A DNA stretch of 64,000 nucleotides, taken from NCBI RefSeq assembly GCF_009725995.1, contig NZ_RCNS01000001.1:102183-166182 (forward strand), in the 5' to 3' direction. Origin of the DNA: Zobellia laminariae. Lineage in GTDB: Bacteria; Bacteroidota; Bacteroidia; Flavobacteriales; Flavobacteriaceae. Shown here one piece after another: positions 27,207 to 35,920 of this stretch. The notes beneath the pieces are model-generated. The model saw only the letters and a program-made list of their open reading frames with translations, ran no database searches and was not told the origin of the DNA. Position 1 is the stretch's first letter; the number at the start of each line of letters is the position of its first letter. Both the position numbers and the translations under genes were made by a program.

Positions 27207-28250
27207 TTGGAGAAAAATAAAAATACAGATCCAAAGGGTATTTCTCAAATTCAAAAGAAGAGAAAAAATACTGTTGACCCTACCACATTGGTTGAAGCTC
27301 TATGTAAAGGGAATAAAACCGCTCTTGGCAGAGCAATTACACTAGTTGAGAGTAATAATAAAAAACATATTGAGGAGGCCAACGAGGTTGTTACCCAGTG
27401 TTTAAAGCGCCCAACTAAAAGCATTCGTATTGGTATAACCGGTGTTCCAGGTGTTGGTAAAAGTACTTTTATAGAAATATTTGGCCAACTGTTAACTTCA
27501 CAAGGAAATAAGGTAGCCGTGCTTACGGTAGACCCAACGAGCAGTCAGAGTAGGGGCAGTATTTTAGGAGACAAGACTAGAATGGAAGTTTTAGCAAAAG
27601 ACCCTAATGCCTTTATACGCCCATCTCCTTCTGGTTTATCTTTAGGTGGCGTAACCCGTAAAACAAGAGAATCAATTATTTTATGTGAAGCAGCGGGCTT
27701 TTCTGTTATTTTGATAGAAACCGTAGGGGTTGGGCAAAATGAAACTACCGTTCACGGCATGGTAGACTTTTTTCTTCTCTTAAAGTTGGCAGGTGCAGGC
27801 GATGAATTACAGGGAATAAAAAGAGGCATTATTGAAATGGCAGATGGTATTGTCATTAACAAGGCAGATGGAGATAACCTGGCCAAAGCAAAAATTGCTA
27901 AAAGCGAATTTGAGGGCGCTTTGCAATTATTCCCGCCAAAAGAAAATGGTTGGAAACCAAAAGTGTCTTTCTGCTCTTCTATAGAAAACACAGGTATTGT
28001 AGAAATTTGGAACATCATTAACGGTTATATTGATAAAAGTAAAGAGACCGACTATTTTAACGAAAAGCGAAAACAACAAAATAAGAACTGGCTCTTTGAA
28101 GCTATTGAGGAAAGACTTAAATCAGATTTTTTTAGTGACTCGCAAATATCAAAAGAAATAGGCAGTTATGTTGAACAGGTAATTTCTAAAGAAATCTCAC
28201 CTTTTTATGCCGCAGACCAATTGATAACAATTTTTAAAACCCGATCTTAA
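27207..28250 (+). CDS. meaB: methylmalonyl-CoA mutase-associated GTPase MeaB (ArgK family)
   Basis: G3E GTPase that loads and protects the B12 cofactor of methylmalonyl-CoA mutase. Walker A is GVPGVGKST (about 79-87). DPTSSQSRGSILGDKTRM, ETVGVGQNE and VINKADGDN are all diagnostic. 347 residues including a C-terminal dimerisation arm. It starts at a TTG (27207), two bases after the DUF2911 stop. The mutase is not in this window; the adenosyltransferase at 8.6 kb serves the same cofactor. Confidence 0.93.
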   Translation: MEKNKNTDPKGISQIQKKRKNTVDPTTLVEALCKGNKTALGRAITLVESNNKKHIEEANEVVTQCLKRPTKSIRIGITGVPGVGKSTFIEIFGQLLTSQGNKVAVLTVDPTSSQSRGSILGDKTRMEVLAKDPNAFIRPSPSGLSLGGVTRKTRESIILCEAAGFSVILIETVGVGQNETTVHGMVDFFLLLKLAGAGDELQGIKRGIIEMADGIVINKADGDNLAKAKIAKSEFEGALQLFPPKENGWKPKVSFCSSIENTGIVEIWNIINGYIDKSKETDYFNEKRKQQNKNWLFEAIEERLKSDFFSDSQISKEIGSYVEQVISKEISPFYAADQLITIFKTRS

Positions 28251-28290
28251 ATAATTAGCTTAATTTGCGAGCTAAACTTCTTTTAATCTG

Positions 28291-29253
28291 ATGGATTTAG
28301 TTACCGTATCCCTTCTTTCTATTGTTATACCGGTCTTTAATGAGTCCGAAAATGTTGTTCTTCTTACAGACAGAATACACGAGAGCTTGGTTGGTTACGA
28401 TTACCAGATTATTTATGTAGATGATTTTTCTTTTGATGGTACTCGAAAGATTATCAAAAATATGAAAGATGAGAAAGTACACCTCATTAGTCTTAAACGG
28501 AACTATGGCCAAAGTTTGGCTTTGGCAGCGGGTATTGATTATGCAGAGGGTGAATATATCATTACCATGGATGGTGATATGCAAAACGACCCGAGTGATA
28601 TCCCCAAAATGTTGACGTATGTTGTAAACGAAGATTATGATCTTGTTACGGGTATTCGTGCGGAAAGAAAAGATTCGTTCGTAAAAAAAATTCCTTCTAA
28701 AATAGCTAATGCCTTAATACGCCGTACGGCCAAACTTGACATTAAAGATAATGGCTGTGCACTAAAAATTTTTACTAAGGAAACAGCAAAAGAATTGAAC
28801 CTTTACGGAGAAATGCATCGGTTTATTACTTTGTTGGCACATTTTGAGGGAGCACGTATCAAACAAGTGCCCGTAAAACATCATGCCAGACATGCAGGGA
28901 CATCAAAATATGGTTTGGAGCGTATCTTTAAGGTTGTGGCAGATATAATGCTACTACTCTTCATTAGAAAGTATTTCCAAAGACCAATTCACTTTTTTGG
29001 TATTTTTGGTTTTATACTAATATTAATTGGGATAATTATAAATGCACATCTATTGGTGGTTAAATTTGGCCTAGGAGAAGACATCGGTTCTAGACCATTA
29101 CTAACATTTGGTATGATGTTTATTCTGGCAGGGATTCAATTATTTACTATTGGTATTGTTATGGAACTATTGATACGCACCTATTATGAATCTCAGAATA
29201 AGCGTCCTTATAGGATTAAGAACGTGGCGGTTGGAGACCAAATAAAATCGTAG
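28291..29253 (+). CDS. GtrB/ArnC-like polyprenyl-phosphate glycosyltransferase (GT2)
   Basis: Transfers a sugar from a nucleotide donor to undecaprenyl phosphate at the inner membrane. The GT2 domain shows SIVIPVFNESENV, YVDDFSFDGTRK and MDGDMQNDP (metal-binding DxD region). The C-terminal part has two membrane helices (about 235-255 and 270-290), as in GtrB and ArnC. 320 residues. Its 3' end faces the ArnT-like gene 30 bp away, a likely partner that would use the lipid-linked sugar; that pairing is inferred. Confidence 0.87.
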   Translation: MDLVTVSLLSIVIPVFNESENVVLLTDRIHESLVGYDYQIIYVDDFSFDGTRKIIKNMKDEKVHLISLKRNYGQSLALAAGIDYAEGEYIITMDGDMQNDPSDIPKMLTYVVNEDYDLVTGIRAERKDSFVKKIPSKIANALIRRTAKLDIKDNGCALKIFTKETAKELNLYGEMHRFITLLAHFEGARIKQVPVKHHARHAGTSKYGLERIFKVVADIMLLLFIRKYFQRPIHFFGIFGFILILIGIIINAHLLVVKFGLGEDIGSRPLLTFGMMFILAGIQLFTIGIVMELLIRTYYESQNKRPYRIKNVAVGDQIKS

Positions 29254-29282
29254 ATACCTTTTAGTAATGCCTAAAGCTATTT

Positions 29283-30938
29283 TTACCGAATGTGAATAAG
29301 ATGCATTTTCTTTAACGCTCTCTTTCGGGTAGAAGGATTCAAAAAGTCTTTACTAAGCATTGAAACCTGATAATCGTTTTCAGTAAACTGCTGGTCCCAA
29401 TCAAGACCGGCATCTTTAACTCTTCGTAAATCTATATCATTTACGTAAATCCAAATATCTTTTTTCCCTTGAATAGCTTTTAATGATTTATGACGCACAG
29501 GATGCTGGTTATAAAAATCTAACGCCCATGTATTAAAATCAGATATGCGATAAATCTGATCTACAGGTATTTGCTCTTCTGACACTACTTCCGCCATACT
29601 AGAACCCGCTTGGTATTTTAAAAGTTCAGGGTAAAAATGAAGATTCAATACGGAATTTAAAAGCAAAGAACTATAGACTGATATGGTGATAATCCGTAGA
29701 AAACGCGCTTCTCTTTTTAAACAGAAATAAATGATGACCATGAGTAAAACAATCAAAAGAATCGAAGCGATAACCCTTTCGAACTTGAATACATAAAAGC
29801 AGATGAATAAAATTGCCGTAAATACTATACTAAGAATAAAATACTGCGAACCTAAAAGTATCTTGAGAGGCTTTTTTTTATCAAATCTGATTAAATCATT
29901 TATGTACGATGCAGTGAGCACCGCAAATAAAGGAATTACTATATTTAGGTAGTGAGGTAATTTAAACTGAGAAAGACTAGCTACTATAAAAAAGATAGTA
30001 ATCGTACCCAAAGTCAAAAATTCAAACTTTGGATTATAAGAAAATTTCAATTTAAACAATGTTCTGACCCGCGAGCCAACCGCAAAGAGCGCAGGAATGG
30101 TCCATGGAATAAAAACCCATAAAAAGGTATGGAAAAAGAAAAAATAGTCTTTAGAGGTCTCCCCCATTACTCCTCCCGTACGTTCTAAACTCTGTTCCCA
30201 GAATATAAACAGAATACCGCTGCGGTTCGCAGTTCCACGAATTACCTTTTCTGGATGTAGATCAAACTGATGATAATATGCATACAGCATTGGAGCTATA
30301 GCTATTCCAAAAAAAGCGAGACCCACCAAAACTTTCCAACTAACTAAACTTTCCCATTTTCTAGTATAGCTCAAATGACAAATAATGGCCACACCAATTA
30401 CAAAAAGGGCAATCTGGCCTTTGGACGAAAAGGCTAAACCTGCTGCCAACCCTCCTATTATAATGGAAATTAAAGTCCGTTTTTCAATGTAAGTAGCAAA
30501 TTGCCAAATAGATAAAATGGTGAAAGCCGTAAGAACTGCATCAGTCCTAACATCTATTACCGACAATACTATGGTTTGTGCAGTTAGGAAAATTAAAGCT
30601 GCCAATTTCCCAGTATTGGTATTATAAAGTAACTTACCTAACCCGTAGCAACTATAAGCCCCTAATAAAGTGACCAGTATGGCGGGTATTCTATAAGCCC
30701 AATCAAATAATCCGAAAATTTTAAAGGAAAAAGCAGCCAGCCAAAAGTGTAAATGTGGCTTATCAAGATACTGCGCACCACCTTTTATAAGGTTAATAAA
30801 ATCGTTCTCTTGAACCATTCTCATTGCCATTACGGCGAATTGAGCAGAATCTGCTTCAAAGAGGGTGACAAACATTCCGGCCACGTAGACCAGAACAATT
30901 AACACTAATAAAGACCAATACCTAAGGTTCGATATCAT
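29283..30938 (-). CDS. ArnT/PMT-like integral membrane glycosyltransferase (GT39/GT83)
   Basis: 551 residues with roughly twelve membrane helices. The first periplasmic loop carries FEADSAQFAVMAM, where Glu/Asp form the conserved acidic motif of the family, followed by LDKPHLHFWLAAFSFKIFG. RTDAVLTAF is also typical. Such enzymes move a sugar from undecaprenyl phosphate to lipid A, protein or another envelope acceptor. The acceptor here is unknown. It overlaps the upstream PAP2 gene by 17 bp. Confidence 0.82.
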   Translation of the reverse strand: MISNLRYWSLLVLIVLVYVAGMFVTLFEADSAQFAVMAMRMVQENDFINLIKGGAQYLDKPHLHFWLAAFSFKIFGLFDWAYRIPAILVTLLGAYSCYGLGKLLYNTNTGKLAALIFLTAQTIVLSVIDVRTDAVLTAFTILSIWQFATYIEKRTLISIIIGGLAAGLAFSSKGQIALFVIGVAIICHLSYTRKWESLVSWKVLVGLAFFGIAIAPMLYAYYHQFDLHPEKVIRGTANRSGILFIFWEQSLERTGGVMGETSKDYFFFFHTFLWVFIPWTIPALFAVGSRVRTLFKLKFSYNPKFEFLTLGTITIFFIVASLSQFKLPHYLNIVIPLFAVLTASYINDLIRFDKKKPLKILLGSQYFILSIVFTAILFICFYVFKFERVIASILLIVLLMVIIYFCLKREARFLRIITISVYSSLLLNSVLNLHFYPELLKYQAGSSMAEVVSEEQIPVDQIYRISDFNTWALDFYNQHPVRHKSLKAIQGKKDIWIYVNDIDLRRVKDAGLDWDQQFTENDYQVSMLSKDFLNPSTRKRALKKMHLIHIR

Positions 30939-31503
30939 ACAGATATTTCTCTATTGCAAATATATACAACTTAGAAAATAACCAGCTAAAAAACAACCCT
31001 ATTAGGACACCCGTTAACACATCCAACGGAAAATGAACGCCTAAATAAATCCTACTATAAGCAACTAGAAGTGCCCATGACATCAAGAAAAACCCTATAT
31101 AAGCATATTTATGCTTCAGCACTAAAGTAAAGAAAAATGCTACTGCAAAACTATTTGCCGCATGTGCAGAAAAATAACCAAATTTACCTCCACAAGATGA
31201 TTTCACCAATCTTACCAAGCCATCCAAATCTGGGTCATGACATGGTCGCAAACGCTGTACTCCATATTTAAAGAAGTTACCTAGTTGATCGGTAACAACA
31301 ATTAACAATACAACCGTAACCAAAAGAACTAAAGTCTTTTTTAACCCATAGGTTTTGTAAGCTAAAAATAATAGGGCAGCATACAAGGGTATGGCACTAA
31401 ACTTGTCCGAAATAAACAGCCAAAAACCATCCCAGTCAGAGGTCCCTAAATTGTTTAGAAAAAGGAAAAGTTCTTTATCTTGTTGAATAAGTTCTTGCCA
31501 CAT
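30922..31503 (-). CDS. PAP2-family membrane phosphatase
   Basis: 193 residues, about five to six membrane helices. The phosphatase signature is present in three parts: KYGVQRLRP, FSAHAANSFA (PSGH position, here FSAH), and SRIYLGVHFPLDVLTG (SRxxxxxHxxxD). Likely substrates are undecaprenyl pyrophosphate or a lipid A phosphate. The overlap with the ArnT-like gene suggests coupling to envelope glycan or lipid A modification. Assignment to the superfamily is firm; the substrate is not shown. Confidence 0.87.
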   Translation of the reverse strand: MWQELIQQDKELFLFLNNLGTSDWDGFWLFISDKFSAIPLYAALLFLAYKTYGLKKTLVLLVTVVLLIVVTDQLGNFFKYGVQRLRPCHDPDLDGLVRLVKSSCGGKFGYFSAHAANSFAVAFFFTLVLKHKYAYIGFFLMSWALLVAYSRIYLGVHFPLDVLTGVLIGLFFSWLFSKLYIFAIEKYLYDIEP

Positions 31504-31512
31504 CTTCTTTAA

Positions 31513-31740
31513 TTATTCTTCGTATCTGGCCACCTCACGGTCATAAAATTCGCCGGCTTGTTCTATAAGACTCTCAGCTTCAGATTCTAATTCCTTTTCA
31601 TCTTCTGTAGAAAAGTCTTCCAACCACTCTACTTCATCGTTCTCTAAATTAATTATGAACCTTGGATATTCTGTATGTACTACAAATATGGCTGTGGGAT
31701 AATCTGTATTATCACCTAACAAAAATTTTGGGAATTCCAT
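31513..31740 (-). CDS. small acidic protein of unknown function, 75 aa
   Basis: Begins MEFPKFLLGDNTDYPTAIFV; the last 40 residues are very rich in Glu and Asp (DEKELESEAESLIEQ). No signal peptide or membrane segment. It lies between the MATE gene (1 bp upstream) and the PAP2 gene (9 bp downstream) on the same strand, so it is probably part of that operon. I recall small conserved flavobacterial proteins like this but no function. Confidence 0.65.
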   Translation of the reverse strand: MEFPKFLLGDNTDYPTAIFVVHTEYPRFIINLENDEVEWLEDFSTEDEKELESEAESLIEQAGEFYDREVARYEE

Positions 31741-31741
31741 T

Positions 31742-33112
31742 TTATGAATTTACTATTAACTTTTTAGTCAAATAATTAAAGCGAATATACAACATAACCG
31801 CCGATGCGCTTAGTCCTGTAAGCAAACCTATCCATATACCAGTGCTCTTAAGTTCCGTATGCAAACCTAAGTAATAACTTACGGGAAAACCAATTGCCCA
31901 ATAGGCTATAAAGGTTATAAGTGTTGGTATTTTCACATCTTGTAATCCGCGTAATGCACCCAATACTACTACTTGTACGCCATCTGATATCTGAAAAAAA
32001 GCAGCTACCAAAAGAAGTTCTGCGGCCAAGGCAATTACCTCGGTATTATCCGAAATATTCATTACATCGTCTAAATCTAAATATATGGTTGGAAACCAGT
32101 GTCTGCCCAGTAAAAATAAAGCGGCAAAAACCACTTCCAACAAAAAAGTAAGCAAGAATATAGATAGCCCAATACGCCGTAGGTCTACGAAGTTCCTTAA
32201 CCCTTTCTGGTTTCCTACGCGAATCATAGCTGCAATACCCAATCCCATTCCAAACATAAAGGTCATGCTACTTAAATTTAATGCTATTTGGTTTGCAGCC
32301 TGAGCATTCTTTCCTAAAACACCACTAAGCCATATGGCTGCTGTAAAGATGGCTACTTCAAAAAACATTTGTAAAGCCGATGGAAAGCCAAGATCTATAA
32401 TTTTTTTGATAACCTTTTTCTCTATCTTTTTGAAATCGAATCCGGTTACATAGTCATGAAATTTCTTTTTACTTCTGAGTAAATACCAGATATAACCTAC
32501 CATTAAAACCCGTGAAACCAAGGTGCCGATAGCCGCCCCAACAATTCCCATTTTAGGAAAACCGAAAGAACCGAATATTAAAAGATAATTGATAGTTATA
32601 TTCACCACATTGGCCATAATTGTAGCATACATGGGGTATGTGGTTTGGGACAAACCTTCTGAAAATTGCTTAAATGCCTGAAAAATAATTAGAGGCACCA
32701 ATGAAAAAGCCACTAAATCCAAATACGGTATAGCCAATGCCACCACTTCTTCGGACTGGCGCATAGAGTACATTAAAGGCTTCGCTATAAATATTACACC
32801 AAATAGAAACAGCCCTAAAACAGTACACAAAACCAAACCATGCTTTAAGGCACTTTTGGCATCTTCTTTTTTACCGGCACCATCTGCTTCTGCAACTAAA
32901 GGCGTGATAGCTGTTGAAAAACCGATACCCAAGGACATGGCCACGAACACAAAACTATTACCTAAAGAAACCGCTGCTAGTTCTGCTGTACCTAACTGCC
33001 CTACCATAATATTATCGGCCAATTGCACAAATGTATGCCCCAACATACCCAATATTACGGGCACTGAGAGCTTTATATTATATCTAAATTCTTTAGTGTA
33101 TTGCTGAAACAA
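31742..33112 (-). CDS. MATE family multidrug/Na+ antiporter
   Basis: Twelve-helix exporter. The core begins KLSVPVILGMLGHTFVQLAD and NIMVGQLGTAELAAVSLGNS, typical of the NorM-like branch; GIGFSTAITPLVAEADGAGK follows. The open frame reaches an ATG at 33229, but its first 39 residues overlap mazG out of frame and look unlike the family. I place the start at a TTG at 33112 (reads FQQYTKEFRYNIKL), giving about 456 residues, as relatives have. The start is inferred; the family is firm. Confidence 0.85.
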   Translation of the reverse strand: MFQQYTKEFRYNIKLSVPVILGMLGHTFVQLADNIMVGQLGTAELAAVSLGNSFVFVAMSLGIGFSTAITPLVAEADGAGKKEDAKSALKHGLVLCTVLGLFLFGVIFIAKPLMYSMRQSEEVVALAIPYLDLVAFSLVPLIIFQAFKQFSEGLSQTTYPMYATIMANVVNITINYLLIFGSFGFPKMGIVGAAIGTLVSRVLMVGYIWYLLRSKKKFHDYVTGFDFKKIEKKVIKKIIDLGFPSALQMFFEVAIFTAAIWLSGVLGKNAQAANQIALNLSSMTFMFGMGLGIAAMIRVGNQKGLRNFVDLRRIGLSIFLLTFLLEVVFAALFLLGRHWFPTIYLDLDDVMNISDNTEVIALAAELLLVAAFFQISDGVQVVVLGALRGLQDVKIPTLITFIAYWAIGFPVSYYLGLHTELKSTGIWIGLLTGLSASAVMLYIRFNYLTKKLIVNS

Positions 33113-33191
33113 AACTGATTTATTTAATAAGATTTCTGGTGAAAAAGAGATTTTACCCCCTCTCCTATTTCCTGATATTTTTTTTAAGGAA

Positions 33192-33977
33192 TTATTTCTC
33201 GGCCAATTTGGCTTCCTCCCAAAATACATCCATTTCGCCTAAGGTCATTTCTTTTAATTCTTTACCTATTCCCTTGGCTTTAGCCTCTAGATACTGAAAA
33301 CGACCAATGAACTTTTTATTGGTACGTTCTAAGGCATTTTCAGGACTTATATTCAGAAAACGTGCATAATTTACCATAGCGAACATGACATCGCCAAACT
33401 CAGCCTCCATCTTGTCTTGGTTTTGAGCTTTTACCTCTTCCCGCAATTCAGATAGTTCTTCCTGTACTTTTTCCCACACCTGTTCCGGCTTCTCCCAGTC
33501 AAAACCTACACCAGCAACCTTTTCTTGAATTCGGCTTGCTTTCACCAATGCCGGCAAACCTTTGGGTACACCTTCCAAAACACTAGTTTTACCTTTTCCT
33601 TCTTTAAGTTTTATGTTTTCCCAGTTTCGTTTTACATCTTCTTCACTGGTTACTTTTACATCGCCATAAATATGAGGGTGACGGTTTATTAATTTTTCAC
33701 ATATTTCATTGCAAACATCGGCTATATCAAAATCATTGGTCTCACTACCTATTTTTGAGTAAAAGACAATGTGGAGCAATACATCACCAAGCTCCTTTTT
33801 AACTTCTTCCAAATCATCTTCAAGAATAGCATCACCAAGTTCATATGTCTCCTCTATAGTTAGGTGACGCAAAGTTTGCATGGTCTGTTTTTTATCCCAC
33901 GGGCACTGCTCACGCAACTCGTCCATAATGGTCAGTAAACGGTCAAATGCCTCTAATTTTTGCTGTCTTGTATTCAT
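33192..33977 (-). CDS. mazG: nucleoside triphosphate pyrophosphohydrolase MazG
   Basis: Removes aberrant NTPs by hydrolysis to NMP and PPi. Two MazG repeats are visible. The first has ECPWDKKQTMQTLRHLTIEE, then EETYEL, EELGDVLL-like KKELGDVLLHIVFYSKI. The second has EELSELREEV and EAEFGDVMFAMVNYARFL. 261 residues, normal length. It leads the leftward cluster that continues into the MATE, small acidic, PAP2 and ArnT-like genes. Confidence 0.93.
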   Translation of the reverse strand: MNTRQQKLEAFDRLLTIMDELREQCPWDKKQTMQTLRHLTIEETYELGDAILEDDLEEVKKELGDVLLHIVFYSKIGSETNDFDIADVCNEICEKLINRHPHIYGDVKVTSEEDVKRNWENIKLKEGKGKTSVLEGVPKGLPALVKASRIQEKVAGVGFDWEKPEQVWEKVQEELSELREEVKAQNQDKMEAEFGDVMFAMVNYARFLNISPENALERTNKKFIGRFQYLEAKAKGIGKELKEMTLGEMDVFWEEAKLAEK

Positions 33978-34076
33978 ACCTGAAAATTTGCGTAAAAGTA
34001 CAAAGACCCTTCTTTTAACGTGTCGAAAATTTAGAGTATTTTAGAAGTCTTTACTAAGACTTACCTATACCTTATT

Positions 34077-34916
34077 ATGATTCATACAAACAGAAGAAAT
34101 TTCTTAAAAAAGTCAGGTTTGGCTGCTGCCGGAACCTTATTCATACCTTCCATGAGTTTTGCCATTGCTCCCAACGAAAAATTTGGAGTCCAGCTCTACT
34201 CTTTTCGCGATGAAATGGCTAAAGATGCCAAAGGCACATTAGAACAAATTGCTTCCATCGGCATTAAAAAAATAGAATCGGCTCGTAGTAAAAAAGGTCT
34301 CTATTACGGTCTCTCACCAAAAGAAATGAAAGACACTTGTGATAGTTTGGGTATGGAACTCTGTAGCGGACATGTAGCTTTGGACAAAGATTTTGATGAC
34401 ACCATGCGCCAAGCGGTAGAATCCGGTCAAGAATATGTTATTTGCTCTTCCCTTCCTAGCAATGGTCAAAACATTGATAATTACAAAAAGGTAGCCGAAG
34501 CTTTTAATAAAGCTGGCGAATCTTGTAAAAAACTGGGATTGAAATTTGGATACCACAATCATGAATACGAATTTGAATCTGATAAAGGCGAAGTACTTTA
34601 TGATGTTCTTATGGACAATACGGACCCAGACCTTGTTCATATGGAACTGGACTTAGGGTGGGTAATTGTTGCAAAAAAAGACCCTCTACATTATTTCAAA
34701 AAATACCCTAAACGTTTTCCGTTGTGGCATTTGAAAGATATGAACATGCACGAAAAGGTAAGCACTGAATTTGGTAAAGGAGGCCTAGACATAGCTATGA
34801 TGATGAACCACAAATCTGACTCTGGTGTAAAACATATTTTTATAGAACAAGAAGAATATGCCAGTACGCCTATGGATAGTATGAAACATAACATGAACTT
34901 CCTTAAAGCCTTATAA
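34077..34916 (+). CDS. Tat-exported sugar phosphate isomerase/epimerase (TIM barrel)
   Basis: 279 residues of the xylose isomerase-like AP endonuclease 2 fold. The Tat signal is NRRNFLKKSG (5-14) followed by a hydrophobic stretch ending SFAIA. Barrel segments: FGVQLYSFRDEM, LCSGHVA, KFGYHNHEYEF (metal-type His/Glu), MELDLGWV, WHLKDMNMH and IFIEQEEY. The Glu/His/Asp set expected for metal binding is present. The sugar is unknown. The gene is followed after 2 bp by a secreted SMP-30 lactonase, so the two probably act on the same compound outside the cytoplasm. Confidence 0.85.
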   Translation: MIHTNRRNFLKKSGLAAAGTLFIPSMSFAIAPNEKFGVQLYSFRDEMAKDAKGTLEQIASIGIKKIESARSKKGLYYGLSPKEMKDTCDSLGMELCSGHVALDKDFDDTMRQAVESGQEYVICSSLPSNGQNIDNYKKVAEAFNKAGESCKKLGLKFGYHNHEYEFESDKGEVLYDVLMDNTDPDLVHMELDLGWVIVAKKDPLHYFKKYPKRFPLWHLKDMNMHEKVSTEFGKGGLDIAMMMNHKSDSGVKHIFIEQEEYASTPMDSMKHNMNFLKAL

Positions 34917-34918
34917 AC

Positions 34919-35830
34919 ATGAAAAAAAATCAACTCACTTTTTTCTTGTCAGCTCTTATTATTTTAGGGCTTTCGTCATGTAAATCCCAACAAAATTTTT
35001 CCAAAGGAATTATTGCCAAAGATGCCAAACTAACTTTGGTTTCAGATGAATATGAGTTTACGGAAGGCCCTGCTGTAGACAAAAATGGCGATATCTATTT
35101 TACGGACCAACCCAATGACCGTATCGTAAAATGGGATGCGGCCACCAATACAGTTTTTGACTACATGAAGCCGTCCGGGCGTGCCAACGGACTCTATTTT
35201 GACCATGACGGCAACCTTTTAGCTGCTGCAGATGAAAAAAATGAACTATGGAGCATTGCTCCCGATAAAAAAGTAACCGTTTTAATAGGCGACTACGATG
35301 GGAAAAAACTGAATGGCCCCAATGATCTTTGGGTAGATTTAGCTGGAGGAATTTATTTTACCGATCCATTCTACAAAAGACCTTGGTGGGAACATTCAGA
35401 ACCAGAACAATCTGCCCGAAGAGTATATTACCTCTCAAAAGGAAGTTCCATTCCAAAGATAGTTGCAGAGGATTTTGAACAACCTAACGGCATTATTGGC
35501 TCTCCAGATGGCAAAATGCTTTACATTTCGGATATAGGAGCTAAAAAGACTTTTGTTTATACTGTTGATGCTAATGGAAACCTATTTAACAAAAAGTTGT
35601 TTACGGATATGGGTTCTGATGGTATGACGTTGGATAATCTGGGTAATCTATATTTAACGGGTAAGGGTGTTACCGTTTTCAATTCCAAAGGAGAACAAAT
35701 AGAACATATAGATGTTCCCGAAAATTGGACTGCCAATGTAACTTTTGGTGGACCCGACCAGAAAACACTTTTCATTACCGCTATGGACTCTGCCTATACT
35801 TTAGAAATGAATGTGAACGGGGTGCGATAG
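34919..35830 (+). CDS. SMP-30/gluconolactonase family lipoprotein
   Basis: 303 residues. The lipoprotein signal ends at LSSCKS (Cys21). It has a six-bladed propeller with family segments FTEGPAVDKNGDIYFTDQPN (metal Glu), LNGPNDLWVDLAGGIYFTDP (metal Asn), QPNGIIGSPDGKMLYISD and GSDGMTLDNLGNLYLT (metal Asp). These give the usual divalent cation site of lactonases. It likely hydrolyses a sugar lactone in the periplasm. It is co-transcribed with the isomerase before it and ends at a strong terminator. Confidence 0.88.
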   Translation: MKKNQLTFFLSALIILGLSSCKSQQNFSKGIIAKDAKLTLVSDEYEFTEGPAVDKNGDIYFTDQPNDRIVKWDAATNTVFDYMKPSGRANGLYFDHDGNLLAAADEKNELWSIAPDKKVTVLIGDYDGKKLNGPNDLWVDLAGGIYFTDPFYKRPWWEHSEPEQSARRVYYLSKGSSIPKIVAEDFEQPNGIIGSPDGKMLYISDIGAKKTFVYTVDANGNLFNKKLFTDMGSDGMTLDNLGNLYLTGKGVTVFNSKGEQIEHIDVPENWTANVTFGGPDQKTLFITAMDSAYTLEMNVNGVR

Positions 35831-35849
35831 TATTATTCTTAAAACAAAA

Positions 35850-35886
35850 AAAAAGCCATTTCACATAGTTGTGAAATGGCTTTTTC
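35850..35886. terminator. bidirectional terminator between the lactonase and RND channel genes
   Basis: AAAAGCCATTTCACA (to 35865) pairs with TGTGAAATGGCTTTTT (35870-35885), about 15 bp, loop TAGT. A-run and T-run flank it, so it serves both convergent genes. Confidence 0.9.
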
Positions 35887-35920
35887 AATTGAAGTGGATT
35901 TATGTATTAATAAGCAAGAA

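Noticed and set aside
33113..33229. Upstream ATG as the MATE start
   Set aside because: The extra 39 residues overlap mazG out of frame and do not resemble the family's N-terminus.
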